Below, piece by piece: positions 44,611 through 57,839 of a stretch of DNA of 64,000 bases. Each line of letters starts with the position of its first letter. Position 1 is the first letter of the stretch. The notes below the pieces were generated by a model that was not told the origin of the DNA, searched no databases, and saw nothing but the letters and a program-made list of their open reading frames with translations. Origin of the DNA: Mesostigma viride (taxonomy: Eukaryota > Streptophyta > Mesostigmatophyceae > Mesostigmatales > Mesostigmataceae); the NCBI GenBank assembly GCA_009746045.1, contig RPFO01000050.1:5335728-5399727 (forward strand). The letters are read 5' to 3'. The position numbers and the translations under genes were made by a program.

Positions 44611-44936
44611 GTCTACGTCCGCGCTCCCCCCTTTTTTCGCATCCTTCGTTTTCGTACGTTTTTGTCAATTTTTTTTTACCGCCAAAACCTGCATGCACCA
44701 GGGTACCCTGTTGACTTTCACCAGAGTTTCCACCCTGATACGGTGGTCAAATACGGTCAGACAAGTGTCCTACGGATAGAGTGAATCTAGATCTTTTCGG
44801 GGGTCTAGTTGCTTCCCGCCAAAACCTTCCCGCCAAATCCCTACAGGGCACACAAACTCATGCCGAATGTAAGGCATGAGAAAAACTCGCAGTCGAAAAT
44901 CGGCACGAGGACGGTTTAGGGGTTAACGCACCCCGA

Positions 44937-45314
44937 TGGATGGATGGATGGATGGACGGACGGACGGACGGATGGATGGATGGATGGATGGACGGACGGA
45001 CGGACGGACGGACGGACACACGGACGGACGGACGGACGGACGCACGGACGCACGGACGGAGGCACGGACGGACGGACGGACGGACGGACGGACGGACGGA
45101 CGGACGGACGGACGGACGGACGGACGGACGGACGGACGGACGGACGGACGGACGGACGGACGGACGGACGGACGGACGGACGGACGGACGGACGGACGGA
45201 CGGACGGACGGACGGACGGACGGACGGACGGACGGACGGACGGACGGACGGATGGACGGACGGACGGACGCACGGACGGACGCACGGACGGACGGACGGA
45301 CGCACTGGACGCAC
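44937..45314. repeat. (GGAC)n / (GGAT)n microsatellite
   Basis: About 95 four-base units, mainly GGAC with some GGAT, GCAC and GGCAC variants, immediately right of the candidate piggyBac end. Confidence 0.96.
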
Positions 45315-47852
<2,538 letters not shown>

Positions 47853-49401
47853 GGGCATATACTCAAAGGGGGAGGGGCGGCCGCAGTAGTCAGTCCGACT
47901 AGAAGTGAGGGGGGGGGTAGTGTGGACCGGGGGTGGCGCGGCGCCACTGGCCTTTTGGTCAGTGGGCTGGCGCGCGCCATGGCACCACTGGCCTTTTAGG
48001 TCAGTGGGCTGGCGCGCGCCACCCCAGGGCGGTCCGACTACTTAGGGTTGTGGTGCTGCCACAACTAGGCCTCTTTGCAGCTGTCGCGACCATCGAAATT
48101 CGGTGGCGGCTGGCCATGGCGGCACAAGCCCAAATTAGTCGATGGCTACCAGCCTTCCCGTTTATTCGGGAGGGCCCAGAGTGATTTAAATTTTTGGCCG
48201 CCGAGGGGGGAAGGTGGCGGGGCCCCTGTTTGTCGAAGTACAGGACTCGATTTCCACTGCATTCTTTGGGCGCCGACCGACACTATGGAACATCATCTCC
48301 TGCCACGAGATGATTTGGGCAGGCCAGGCCACAGTCGACGGGACCTGTGGAATAGTGCAGGCGGGTGGTAAAAATCGTGAGATGGTGCAGGAATCACTGT
48401 AAAACAGTATTGCGTGGTCCAAGCTGCCGAAACCTGAAATTCAGTTCGCCTGGCGTATTCCCTCCGGTACAGCAGGAACCACCGGCCGGCGTGGGCCAGA
48501 TGGGGAGGTGCGGGGGATGGCGAGGTGACGAATTGTTGGGGGAAGTGTCCATGCAGTATGTAAGGGCAGAATTTTACCCAACGCATGGAGGAGGAGGAGC
48601 CTCGTGCTGCAGACGAGAGGGTAGGGTCCGGTGCCTTAACGGGCACCCGGCTACTGCTATGTTACATCGTTGGTCTGCTTCCATGGTGCAAAAACATAAA
48701 AAACGGGATGACGGGGCATGGCGTTACAGGCGGAGGGGGAATCCAAGGACGCAGCTTGGGTGCGGGGGAGGGTGCGTGGAAAACCCCTCACGGGTTGGCA
48801 GGTTTCCAAAAATTTTTCCCCTCGCGGCCGGGTGCGTGGAAAACGCAAAGGCAGAGCGGAGCCCGCGGTGAGGCTGCGGGCTCCGCTCTGCCTTTGCGTT
48901 TTCCCCGCCCCCCACGAGGGGGGGGACGTGTAAGGACCCACCTGTGTGGCGGGCCCGTGGGGTTGTGTTTTATCCGGCGTGTCTTTACCCTCGACGAGCT
49001 GCATGCACCTTTTGGGGTGAGGGGATGTGTGCTGGGCCTGGGGATGAATCATCCTGCTCAGGAAGACTATTAGCTCCCCCCGTTGTATTGCCGCCTGGCT
49101 AGGCTGATGGAGCCGCTGGTAGCGGCAGGGGACACGGGGGGCCGGCGACGGGAGGCGGGGTCACGCGACAGCCTGCGGCCGAGGGCCAGGTTGGGGGTGT
49201 GGGGTATTACAAGTCCAGGTCCTCATGACTGGCCCAGGTGAGTTGGCCCTGGTAATGTGATGTCCTAGCCACCTGTCGGGTGGCCTAGTTAGTCTAGAGT
49301 CTCAGATTGGCTACGGCCTTGACGTGGGCTTATCACTTATATGTAATAAATCTGGTACTTCTGGCAGCCCCTCACTCCAATGGGATAAAGCAATGATTGG
49401 A
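47853..49401. repeat. GCAC-associated repeat family, copy B
   Basis: Shares actcaaagggggaggggcgg, gtggaccgggggtggcgcgg, ggttgtggtgctgccacaac and the closing cactccaatgggataaagca with the other copies. Its palindrome (48,838-48,904) is at the equivalent place to that of copy A. Confidence 0.75.
48838..48904. repeat. Perfect inverted repeat (29-bp arms, 9-bp loop)
   Basis: The arms 48,838-48,866 and 48,876-48,904 are perfect, starting ggaaaacgcaaaggcagagc. The sequence is related to the copy A palindrome, but differences are matched in both arms. Confidence 0.95.
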
Positions 49402-49937
49402 TTTTGTGAGCTCACGCTCGTATTATCTATGACTTGCGGCATACTCAAAGGGGGAGGGGCGGCCGCAGTAGTCATTCCGACTAGAAGTGAGGGGGGGGGT
49501 AGTGTGGACCGGGGGTGGCGCGGCGCCACTGGCCTTTTGGTCAGTGGGCTGGCGCGCGCCACGGCACCACTGGCCTTTTAGGTCAGTGGGCTGGCGCGCG
49601 TCACGGTGCCACTGGCCTTTTGGTCAGTGGGCTGGCATGCGCCACCCCAGGGCGGTCCGACTACTTAGGGTTGTGGTGCTGCCACAACTAGGCCTCTTTG
49701 CAGCTCCCACCCGCCCTCCCTCGCTGCTTGAGGGGTATTACAAGTCCAGGTCCTCATGACTGGCCCAGGTGAGTTGGCCCTGGTAATGTGATGTCCTACT
49801 AAGCCGCCTGTCGGGTGGCCTAGTTAGTCTAGAGTCTCAGATTGGTTACGGCCTTGACGTGGGCTTATCACTTATATGTAATAAAACTGGTTCTTCTGGC
49901 AGCCCCTCACTCCAATGGGATAAAGCAATGATTGGAT
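49402..49937. repeat. GCAC-associated repeat family, copy C (short)
   Basis: Joins copy B directly (ggat|tttgtgagctcacg) with no GCAC array at the joint. It lacks the palindrome-bearing middle and ends ggat before array 3. Confidence 0.75.
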
Positions 49938-50052
<115 letters not shown>

Positions 50053-51060
50053 CAACACCTTGAAATGGCCTTTTTTTTACATAAATTATGGCCCATTGCA
50101 AGTTTATTGTCAGATTGACCTAGGATTGGATCCCACCACTCCCCGGGATGTGTCTGGCTAGTGGTGGAGTAGTCGAGTCAAAATGTTTACATGGTACTCC
50201 CTGGTACTCCCAGATCCAAGGCCAAAACTGGCCACCTAAACCACTTGCACTTGCATAGAAACAATAGTTGATCTCAGATTATGCTGTAACTTTGCAGTGG
50301 TGATGAATAATACTTGTTCTGACCTTGTACAAAGTTCTACGCCATTTGGAGCCCTAGTTGGTGACAAATGCTAGCAAAATTTTGCTAGCATTTGTCATTA
50401 ATGGCCATTTTAAGTCAATATTTAACCCAAATAATGTCAGAATGCCACCAAAACTTATTGCCATCATGCCAGCACCTGACGCATGGTCTCAACAAGTCAT
50501 GAGCAAAAATTCAGATCATGCAGAGCCCAAAATGGTGGCATTTGCCAGCAATTGTCACCATTTTTTGCTTTTTTTACTCACAATTTTAACAACATTAACC
50601 ACCAAAACATTCTCCAAGCTGGGGCACATCATTTAAATCTTTGCAGGCAACTCAAGAATGACTAGTACAAACAGTGTGCAAAAACTTGGTGCATGTGAAT
50701 GCCTGAGTGGTGACCATTGCTAGCAGAATCCATCATGTAAGGTAGGCATTGCCAGTATGCCACAAAGCTGTGATGTGCAGTGCATGTCCATATGTATACC
50801 CCATGACACCATGCCTCTAAACTACTTGGCACATTGCAAAATGGGAAGGAAAGGTGAACAATACATGCCACATCACCAACACAGCCATTTGAATGCTACC
50901 AACACGCACCATGCATGATAAACACTACGTGTACTACATGTCGAGAATATGCCGAGCGAGCATATCAAGGTGCAGTGACCCCAACGCTGGCACATGTCAC
51001 CTGGCATCCATGTATGCTCACATGATATGGCATTGGCATATCCCATGTCTCCATCTCTTG
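50053..51060. other. Non-coding region with a perfect 36-bp palindrome
   Basis: No gene is recognised. 50,362-50,397 is a perfect palindrome with no spacer (tgacaaatgctagcaaaa and its complement). AT-rich compared with neighbouring DNA. Confidence 0.6.
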
Positions 51061-52210
51061 CACTTTGTGCGCACCAAGCCACCCATGCAGTCCCCCACCC
51101 ATGCAGCCACCTGGCCACCCACCCACACAACTGCTCACACACTCGCCCGCCCGTGCACCCAGACAGCCATGCCTGTCCTCCCACCCAGTGACCCACCCAC
51201 CCACCCAGCTGTGCACGTGCTTACCCAACTTATACAACCATGCGTGCACCTAGGCACTCAACCACCTACCAACCCACTTGGACATCCACCCACCCACCAA
51301 GGCACCTGCGCAACCCACACACCAACTAGGTAATAAGGAGGCAATTTCCCCCATCCAATGAGCCAACCACCCAACCACCAAACCACCTAAACACTCAGCC
51401 AGCTGGCCCCATATGCAACTGTCCGGCCACCCACAGTTGACCCACCCACGCACCTACCCACTCAACCACTCACTGCCCCCACACCCTTATACCCACTGAC
51501 CCACCCACTGACCCACCCACACATGCATTTTCTCAGCCAGCACCCCGACACCTACCTCACCCCAAACCTGCACAGCCCTTCACCCGCGATAGGTGAGTCG
51601 GTCCCAACCATAAACCCATCCACGCATCCATATCTGTGCGCCCACCCGTCCCTTCGCCCACCCACCCACATCTAGTCATCTACACATCCACCAGCCACCA
51701 ACCACCAATGGCCCACCCACCAACCCACCCACCCACCCACATCCCTAATGCAACCAACCACCAACCCACCACCCTCAAAACCGTGCAGTTGTTTCACTCA
51801 TGCATCCAACAAAACATCCACTTCAAAGTCCCCAAAGCCTATCATCACCCAGCCACCTGGCCATCTGCCAATAACCGACCGCCCTTGCACTCATCCACCC
51901 ACCATGACCAGCCAGCCACCCACCCACCCTCTCCAACTGCCTGTGCTCCCACCTACGCAGCCAGCCATTTACCAAGACATCCACCCATCAGCCACCCACC
52001 TGCCATTGAACCCACCCACGCCTAGGCATCCCTTGAAGCATCTATAGCCCAAGCCTCCCACCCAAGGCTCTCTGGGCAATCAATCAACCAAACAACCAAA
52101 CAACCAATCACCCAGCTACACAACCACCTAACCACCTAACCACTCAACAACACAATCACCGAACCACCTAACTACCCAACACCCACACCAGCCAGGCATG
52201 TGCCCGCTTC
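51060..52210. repeat. CCCACC/CCAACC-rich low-complexity region
   Basis: Roughly 1.1 kb of degenerate cccacccacc and accaaccacc blocks with almost no G on the plus strand. Open frames in it are compositional. Confidence 0.8.
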
Positions 52211-53504
52211 GCATGCCCTCACCATTGCAACACCCCATACATGCCCCGCTCACCTAGCCTGAGCCACACACCCAGCCAGTCTACTGCTCAACTCACGCAT
52301 GAAGGCAATATCAGCCACGCATGGCCTCACCTTGCACCACTTGCATTGCCTGGGTAATTTGCATGATACAGCTTCCATCTCATTGTCAGCAACTGAAAAG
52401 GCTCTTTCTTCACAGTAATGAGTAATGAATAAGCAACAACGTTGGAAACGCTCTACCATTCCTCACAACAGTCTTTAAATCAGAAAGACAAGGGAAAATA
52501 TCTGGACAAGGTGGCAATAACCACTGCACCATGCTCTTGAGAAAGTCTTAACAATCCAGCTTTCTACCCTTTCAGAAGCTGCCTTGCGTTAGCAACGATT
52601 CTGGGCCCTCTGGCTCGCTCACCTCGCTTAATCTGCGCTTCTTTATGGCTGCCGGGATATGCGAAGCTTGAGCCGAGCGTGTCGTGGCGAGGTCGTCTGC
52701 CCGACTCATCACATCTCGAAACCGCACTGCCGACTAATAAAAACGATGCACCCCTTTGCCTTTTGTATCTGGCGTCAAAAGAACAATGAACTCGCTTGGA
52801 AAACACTGTCGCAAACAGCTTCCTACAGGCATTATATGCAATTTTCGCAGCTTTTACCGCACTTACTGCACATCCGGAAGACCATTAGCGGCCTTAGCGC
52901 GGAACCTTGGGCACGCCATATCCTCTGGTGGCTTACTGCCGCAGGCTGGCAGTATAGGAAGGTCGGGCATAGCCTAAAGAGCTGATTATCTGACGACAAA
53001 GATATGCATTGCATGAAGCAAGAAACAGACGGATTTTGCACCCCCATATTTATTCACGCCAATGCCGGACAATTAAAAGCGAAACTCAAAAAACGAAAAC
53101 ACTAACGTTTTCGGGAATATTATAACGAACAAGCTGAGCTATCGTGCCGGGATTTTCGTATCCTCATGTGACCAAGACTTTGAGACACGTACCACCGAGA
53201 AATCCGGTTTTCGCGAAAAACTGGTCCGCTGTGAAAAAAACTTTTTGCCCCGTTCAATGCCCGCGTCGCAATCACAGCGTATATAAGTCCAAAATTATTC
53301 CATGGATTAACCGTGATGTCAGCTTCGTTTTGACACCTCGAGCGGCTGCAATGACGCAAGTTTCAGAACGCTACTAGCTCATGCTCGACCGCCATGGGTG
53401 TTTTCGTCGTTTTCGTCAGTCGTGGCGCGGGAAAAATCTAGATCTCGGACGAATTCCGGACAATAATTTATGTAAAAATTTGGCGGGGCTCGCGGTGTTG
53501 TGCG
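52211..53504. other. Non-coding region, nothing recognised
   Basis: Several short open frames but no protein family, RNA gene or long repeat was recognised on either strand. Confidence 0.4.
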
Positions 53505-53518
53505 CACGCACGCACACA

Positions 53519-53574
<56 letters not shown>
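53505..53574. repeat. (GCAC)n microsatellite, array 4
   Basis: About 17 GCAC units with two ACAC variants near the start, followed by tttgtgagctataatgctcg, a diverged form of the family start seen at 45,441 and 49,402. Confidence 0.93.
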
Positions 53575-53716
53575 CTTTGTGAGCTATAATGCTCGTATTA
53601 TCTTGTGCTACATGGTGCATTAGGGTCAGGGTACTCGCCGCTAGCTTCTAGAAATAATTTGTAAAAATATATTTCTGGCACAGGTCACCCCCCCCCCCTT
53701 GCTAGGGAGGTTTTCC

Positions 53717-53722
53717 TATAAA
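53717..53722 (+). promoter_or_regulatory. TATA-like box upstream of the recombinase retroelement gag
   Basis: TATAAA about 100 bp upstream of the gag ATG at 53,824, in the same orientation. Confidence 0.35.
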
Positions 53723-53823
53723 GGGAGAGGGGGATGGCGGTGAGCCTACCCGTTTTTCTTGACTCGAAACTCGTGAAGCATTATACGCCTAGCTAATAAC
53801 GGCGTCAATCAGACAACTTACCA

Positions 53824-54923
53824 ATGGCAGAGGAGGTCTTTCAGGATGCAATGGCAGACGCAGGGGTTCCGTCGGCGGTGAGACCACCGGAAGCGGAGTG
53901 GCTAAACCGAATGCGGGTTGTCCCTATGGATGGCTCGCTAAAGGACATCGCTCTCAGGGCGAGGGCCTTGTTGGGGGGCGGCCCACGCTGGCTGGATCGC
54001 ATCCTGGCCCTACCAGACGGTCGTCGGCTCGACAACCTCGAAAAGTACTTGAGGCGACGTGGTTTTTACGTCGAGCCCCTCCCCAGGGAGACGATGCAGT
54101 CCGCCATCGCTGCCATGCTGCGGGATGCGCTGCAGGACCCGGGCGAGGAGGAAAATTACGAGGAGGAGGAGCAGCCCCGGCACGAAGTCCGGGAGGAGTC
54201 AGGGAACAATCGACGCGTGAGCTCCGGGGTGGGGCTACGCGTCGACCAGTTTTTGGCGGGTGGGGAAGCGGGAAAATCTGGCGACAGGGCGGGCCGCCAG
54301 CCTCCCCAGGCGGCGCGTTCAACCCAGCGCGGCCGGCAGCAGGCAGGGGAGGATGGCGACGCTCTAGCTTTAGCAATGGGCCGCTTGGTTATGAGCGGCC
54401 TGCTGACCAGCGAGCAAGCCATAGCTGCGCAAGGGGGTCGACAGACCTGCACGCCGGGCGTGGAGCTGCCCACCCACGCCACCTCGGTGAACGTGGAGTG
54501 CGGAGCGCGGCAGCCCCTGCTGCCGAGTGCTCTGCGGTCTGCGGAGTCGGTGGCGGGGGGAGCATCAGGGGATGGCTGCTGGCCACCAAGCCGACCTGGA
54601 CGGGTCAGGGGGCCGAGGTGCGCAAGCTCCTGGCCCACCAGATCGCCTTCACGCTGGATACTCTGAACACGGAGTTAGGCTGGCTGCCGCGGGGAATGGG
54701 GGACGATGCCATCAAGCACATGGCAGCCCCCGAGTACCTGATGAAAATTCTGACGGCGATCACGCTGGCCGATACCATGCAAGGGTTCAAGGGGGCAGCA
54801 TTAGCGATGCTCCCCTTGCAGGAGGATGCGAACCTGCTGTGGCATCCGGCAGTGCAGAGCGCTATGAAGGCAGCCGAGCTCTCCAACCGCCTAGAGAAGG
54901 GCAAGGGGCCGAAGAAGGAGTAG
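53824..54923 (+). pseudogene. gag-like ORF of recombinase retroelement (one frameshift)
   Basis: Start ATG 53824 (MAEEVFQDAMADAG). Contains an acidic run near 54,150 (EEENYEEEE) and a basic Gln/Arg-rich part. The frame changes near 54,560. The C-terminal part (KLLAHQIAFTLDTLNTELGW, YLMKILTAITLADTMQ, LEKGKGPKKE) ends at TAG 54,921. No zinc knuckle is seen. The assignment as gag rests on its place before RT. Confidence 0.6.
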
Positions 54924-57058
54924 GGGAGACTTTGCCGAATTTGAATCTGGGGAGGCGCACTCTAGTGGGCACGCTAGGGCTTTCCCAGAATCTGCCGCGG
55001 AATCGGCAGATTTTGTCGAATTTGGATCTGGGGAGGCGCACTCTAGTGGGCACGCTAGGGCTTTCCCAGATTCTGCAGAATCAGCCCGGGGAATTTGGCC
55101 CCGCCCCCTCTGCTGGGGATCGTGTGAATCAATTCTCGAAATATTCTGGTGTGGGGCGTGGCACGGCTGGGCGCACTCTGACGGGCACGTCAGGGCCTGG
55201 TCGGGATTCGGTGGTGGAATCTGGAAGCCCCCCACAGCCAGTGGCTCCACTTGGCGTGCCGGTGCGGCCTGTTTGGCCGCTGGGCGCCAGGGGCGAATCT
55301 GGGGTAACTACCAATCGACAACATGCCTTGCTTCCGTTGCCTCTACCAGTTGACTTGGCAAAGCGCCGGTGGGGCGCGCTGGGGTCTGCCCGGCGCCGAC
55401 AGCGGGCGGCCTTGACCCTTCGGGGTCAGGACGCCGCCTGTGCGGCGGTGGGGGCCTTAAACTGGTGCGGGGGCGGGGGCCGACACCCGCTAAACCTGCC
55501 GGCCCGGGCGACGGGGCCGGTCCAGGAGGCGGCTCTACAAGAGATCTTCAAAACTTGCCGGGCCTATTGCCGCCAGCAGCCTGTTGTAGCGGCAGCTGGC
55601 CCGGCCCCAGTCAGGGATGACTACAACACAAGTGGACCTTTCACAACAATTCAGGCGGACAAGGTCGCGTTCCCCGCGCCGGGGGAGGGGGGCACCGTGG
55701 ACGTGCTGGGGCTCTTGCCGCCCTCGGTGGCGGCCGTGTATGCCAGCGAGGAGACGCTGGTGCGACTGTTGACACCCGGCGAGCGGCGGGTGCGGTTCCG
55801 GGCCACCCGGGGGTGCGCCCCTGCGGAGTACATCAAGCTGTTGCTGCGTGCGTTGGAGGCCGGGGTTGTCGGGGGTTTTATGAGCAGGCGCCCCCAGCAG
55901 TAAATGGGGTGGCGGGGCGCAAGAAGCCGGACGGCTCGATGCGACTCATCGTGGACAACCGGCCTGGCAACTGGCTCCTGGTAGACCCCCCCGCGGCCCT
56001 TCTCCCCCACCTTGGGGTGATAGCCGAGCTGTGGGTGCGGGCTGGCTGCCCGGTGTTCGGGGGCACTTCCGACCTCGAGGGCTACTACAACCGCCTGCGG
56101 CTCCCCGACTGGCTGCGCAAGTACTGCGCTTGGCCGGCTGTGGACTCCCGGGACGTCGGGCTGCCCGGGCCCGCCCGGCGGGTATGGCCGTGGATGCGCT
56201 GCTGGCCCATGGGTAACAAGCACGCCGTGGTGGTCGCCCAGGTGATCCACATGGCGGTGCTGTACCGCTCTGGGGCTTTGGATCCCCGTCGGGGCGTCAG
56301 CATTAACATGGCCCAGCTCCTGCTGGTGGTGGACAAGGGACCCCTGGGCCAGACGGTGCGCCTCCGGCCGGTGGGAGGAGGACCCGGCCAACCCCTTGGC
56401 CCCCGCCGCCATCTTCGACCCGCCGCACGACGAGGAGGGCCTCCATGCCATCACCATCGACGATCTGCACGTCTCCCACTGTGCAACGGCGACGGGTGTC
56501 AACCAGCAGCTGGCGCGGGCCGCGGCAGCCTATGCAGCAGCGGGGCTGCCGCAGAAGGCGAGTAAGGTGGTGCCGGCCAGCCCCGACCAGCGGGACGTGG
56601 TGGCCTTGGGTGTCGTGCACCGGCGCGACGGAAGCATCGTCCCGACCGCGGAGCGGCTGGCTGGGGTCGTTGCCGCCACCCAGGCCGTCTTGCGGCGCGG
56701 GTTCACCTACCAGCGGGAACTCGAGTCCCTCGTCGGCAAGTGGGTGTGGATCCAGCTGCTGTGCCGGCCGCTGCTCTCCCTCTGGGGGGAGACGTACCGC
56801 TTGCTGCGCGTCATGCGGGCAGACCCGTGGGACTGGTACGCGCGGCGCCGCCGCTGGCAGTTGTGGCAAAGCGTGCGGGAGGAGCTCACGGCGGCTGTCG
56901 CCACGGCGCCCTTCCTACGGGCGCCGCGGGCAGCCCCCCTCGCGAGCCGGGTGGTGGTGACAGACGCCAGCACGGAGGGGGCCGGGATCGTGTACGCCGA
57001 CCTACCGGCTGCACAGGTGCAGTCCTTGGCCCAGCGCCGGGAGGCTCGGGGGTCATTA
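54924..57058 (+). pseudogene. Reverse transcriptase and first part of RNase H of recombinase retroelement
   Basis: RT motifs in order: RKKPDGSMRLIVDNRPGN (55,917 onward), the motif A aspartate in SDLEGYYNRLRLP (about 56,070), and the motif C variant TIDDLHV (56,453-56,470), where YxDD is usual. LPQKASKVV and LESLVGKWVW represent the RT end. RNase H begins with VVVTDASTEGAGIVYADLP (about 56,953-57,010), containing the first catalytic Asp. Frame changes lie near 55,870 and 56,385. The domain is cut at 57,058 by a nested element and resumes at 57,840. Confidence 0.8.
54937..55098. repeat. 81-bp tandem duplication in the ORF2 leader
   Basis: Two units of gaatttgaatctggggaggc through cacgctagggctttcccag, period 81 bp (27 codons, frame-preserving), with a partial third start at 55,091. 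Confidence 0.88.
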
Positions 57059-57838
57059 CAATTCGTTCAAGTGGCCCGCCGGAGCGGCTGTACAATTTTT
57101 CCCAGTGAGCGCGCTGCCAAGTGTACTTGTGGGCAAATTTTTAGGTGCTCCGTCAATTCGAGGTACTAAAAATTAGGCTACGGTACGAATTCAGCGAATT
57201 TCAGCGAATTTTCAGTCGAACCAAAGGAAGTGACGCCAACTACCAAAAAGTTTCCGTTACGAATTTTCAGCCCAACACTCGCGCAAAAATGAAGTGACGG
57301 CAACTACCAAAAAGTTTCCGTTACGAATTTTCACTCCCACACGTTTGCACAAGAGGAAGTGACGGCAACTACCAAAAAGTTTCCGTTACGAATTTTCAGT
57401 CCCACACTTCGCGCAAATTTTAGTAGGGCTGCACGCAAGCTACCTTTCAAAATTTTGCGCTAGTATGGAACGCATTTCATTCGTCTGGAGGAACGCTGCC
57501 CGCCAACTTGACCCCCGTTCAGAATGTTCCGCCGAAATTTACTTGAGATTTGGAAATCTGAACGTCCGCGCAAATTTTAGTAGGGCTGCACGCAAGCTAC
57601 CTTTCAAAATTTTGCGCAAGTATGGAACGCAATTCATTCGTCCGGAGGAATGCTGCTCGTCAACTGCCCCCGTTCAGAAAGTTGCGCCGAACTTTACTTG
57701 AGATTTGGAAATCTGAACGTGCGGTTGGAGTTTCGCGGGGAAACCCAAGTTCCCCAGTAATTCACCAATGACGCGCTTCGAACACTTGCCCGCTAAAACC
57801 TAAGCAGCCGCTCCGGCTGGCCACTTAAACGAAACTTG
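57059..57838. mobile_element. Small TIR element nested in the RNase H domain
   Basis: About 780 bp with imperfect inverted termini: the left end (57,059-57,090) contains ttcgttcaagtggcc and gccggagcggctg, and the right end (57,805-57,838) carries the complement with a few mismatches. Inside are three copies of ggcaactaccaaaaagtttc (57,230-57,400) and a two-copy duplication of about 158 bp (57,412-57,720). No ORF. A target duplication was not clear. Confidence 0.65.
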
Positions 57839-57839
57839 A

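Larger units (their letters stand above)
34577..44926 (-). mobile_element. Probable piggyBac element, split by a copia insertion
   Basis: The C-terminal half of a piggyBac-type transposase lies at 34,770-36,483 and an N-terminal half at 43,690-44,610. Both are on the minus strand and in the right order. A 5.4-kb copia element with its own target duplication sits between them. Candidate termini are TTAACCC at 34,577 and its inverse GGGGTTAA ending at 44,926; TTAA is the piggyBac target site. The inverted match is only about seven bases, so the ends are tentative. Two unrelated piggyBac fragments remain possible. Confidence 0.45.

Noticed and set aside
51060-52210. Pro/Thr/His-rich protein genes
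   Set aside because: Codon content follows the CCCACC-type base composition; no start, domain or splice support.
53144-53377. Short plus-strand ORF upstream of GCAC array 4
   Set aside because: 77 codons, no recognised family, overlapping an ORF of equal length on the other strand.
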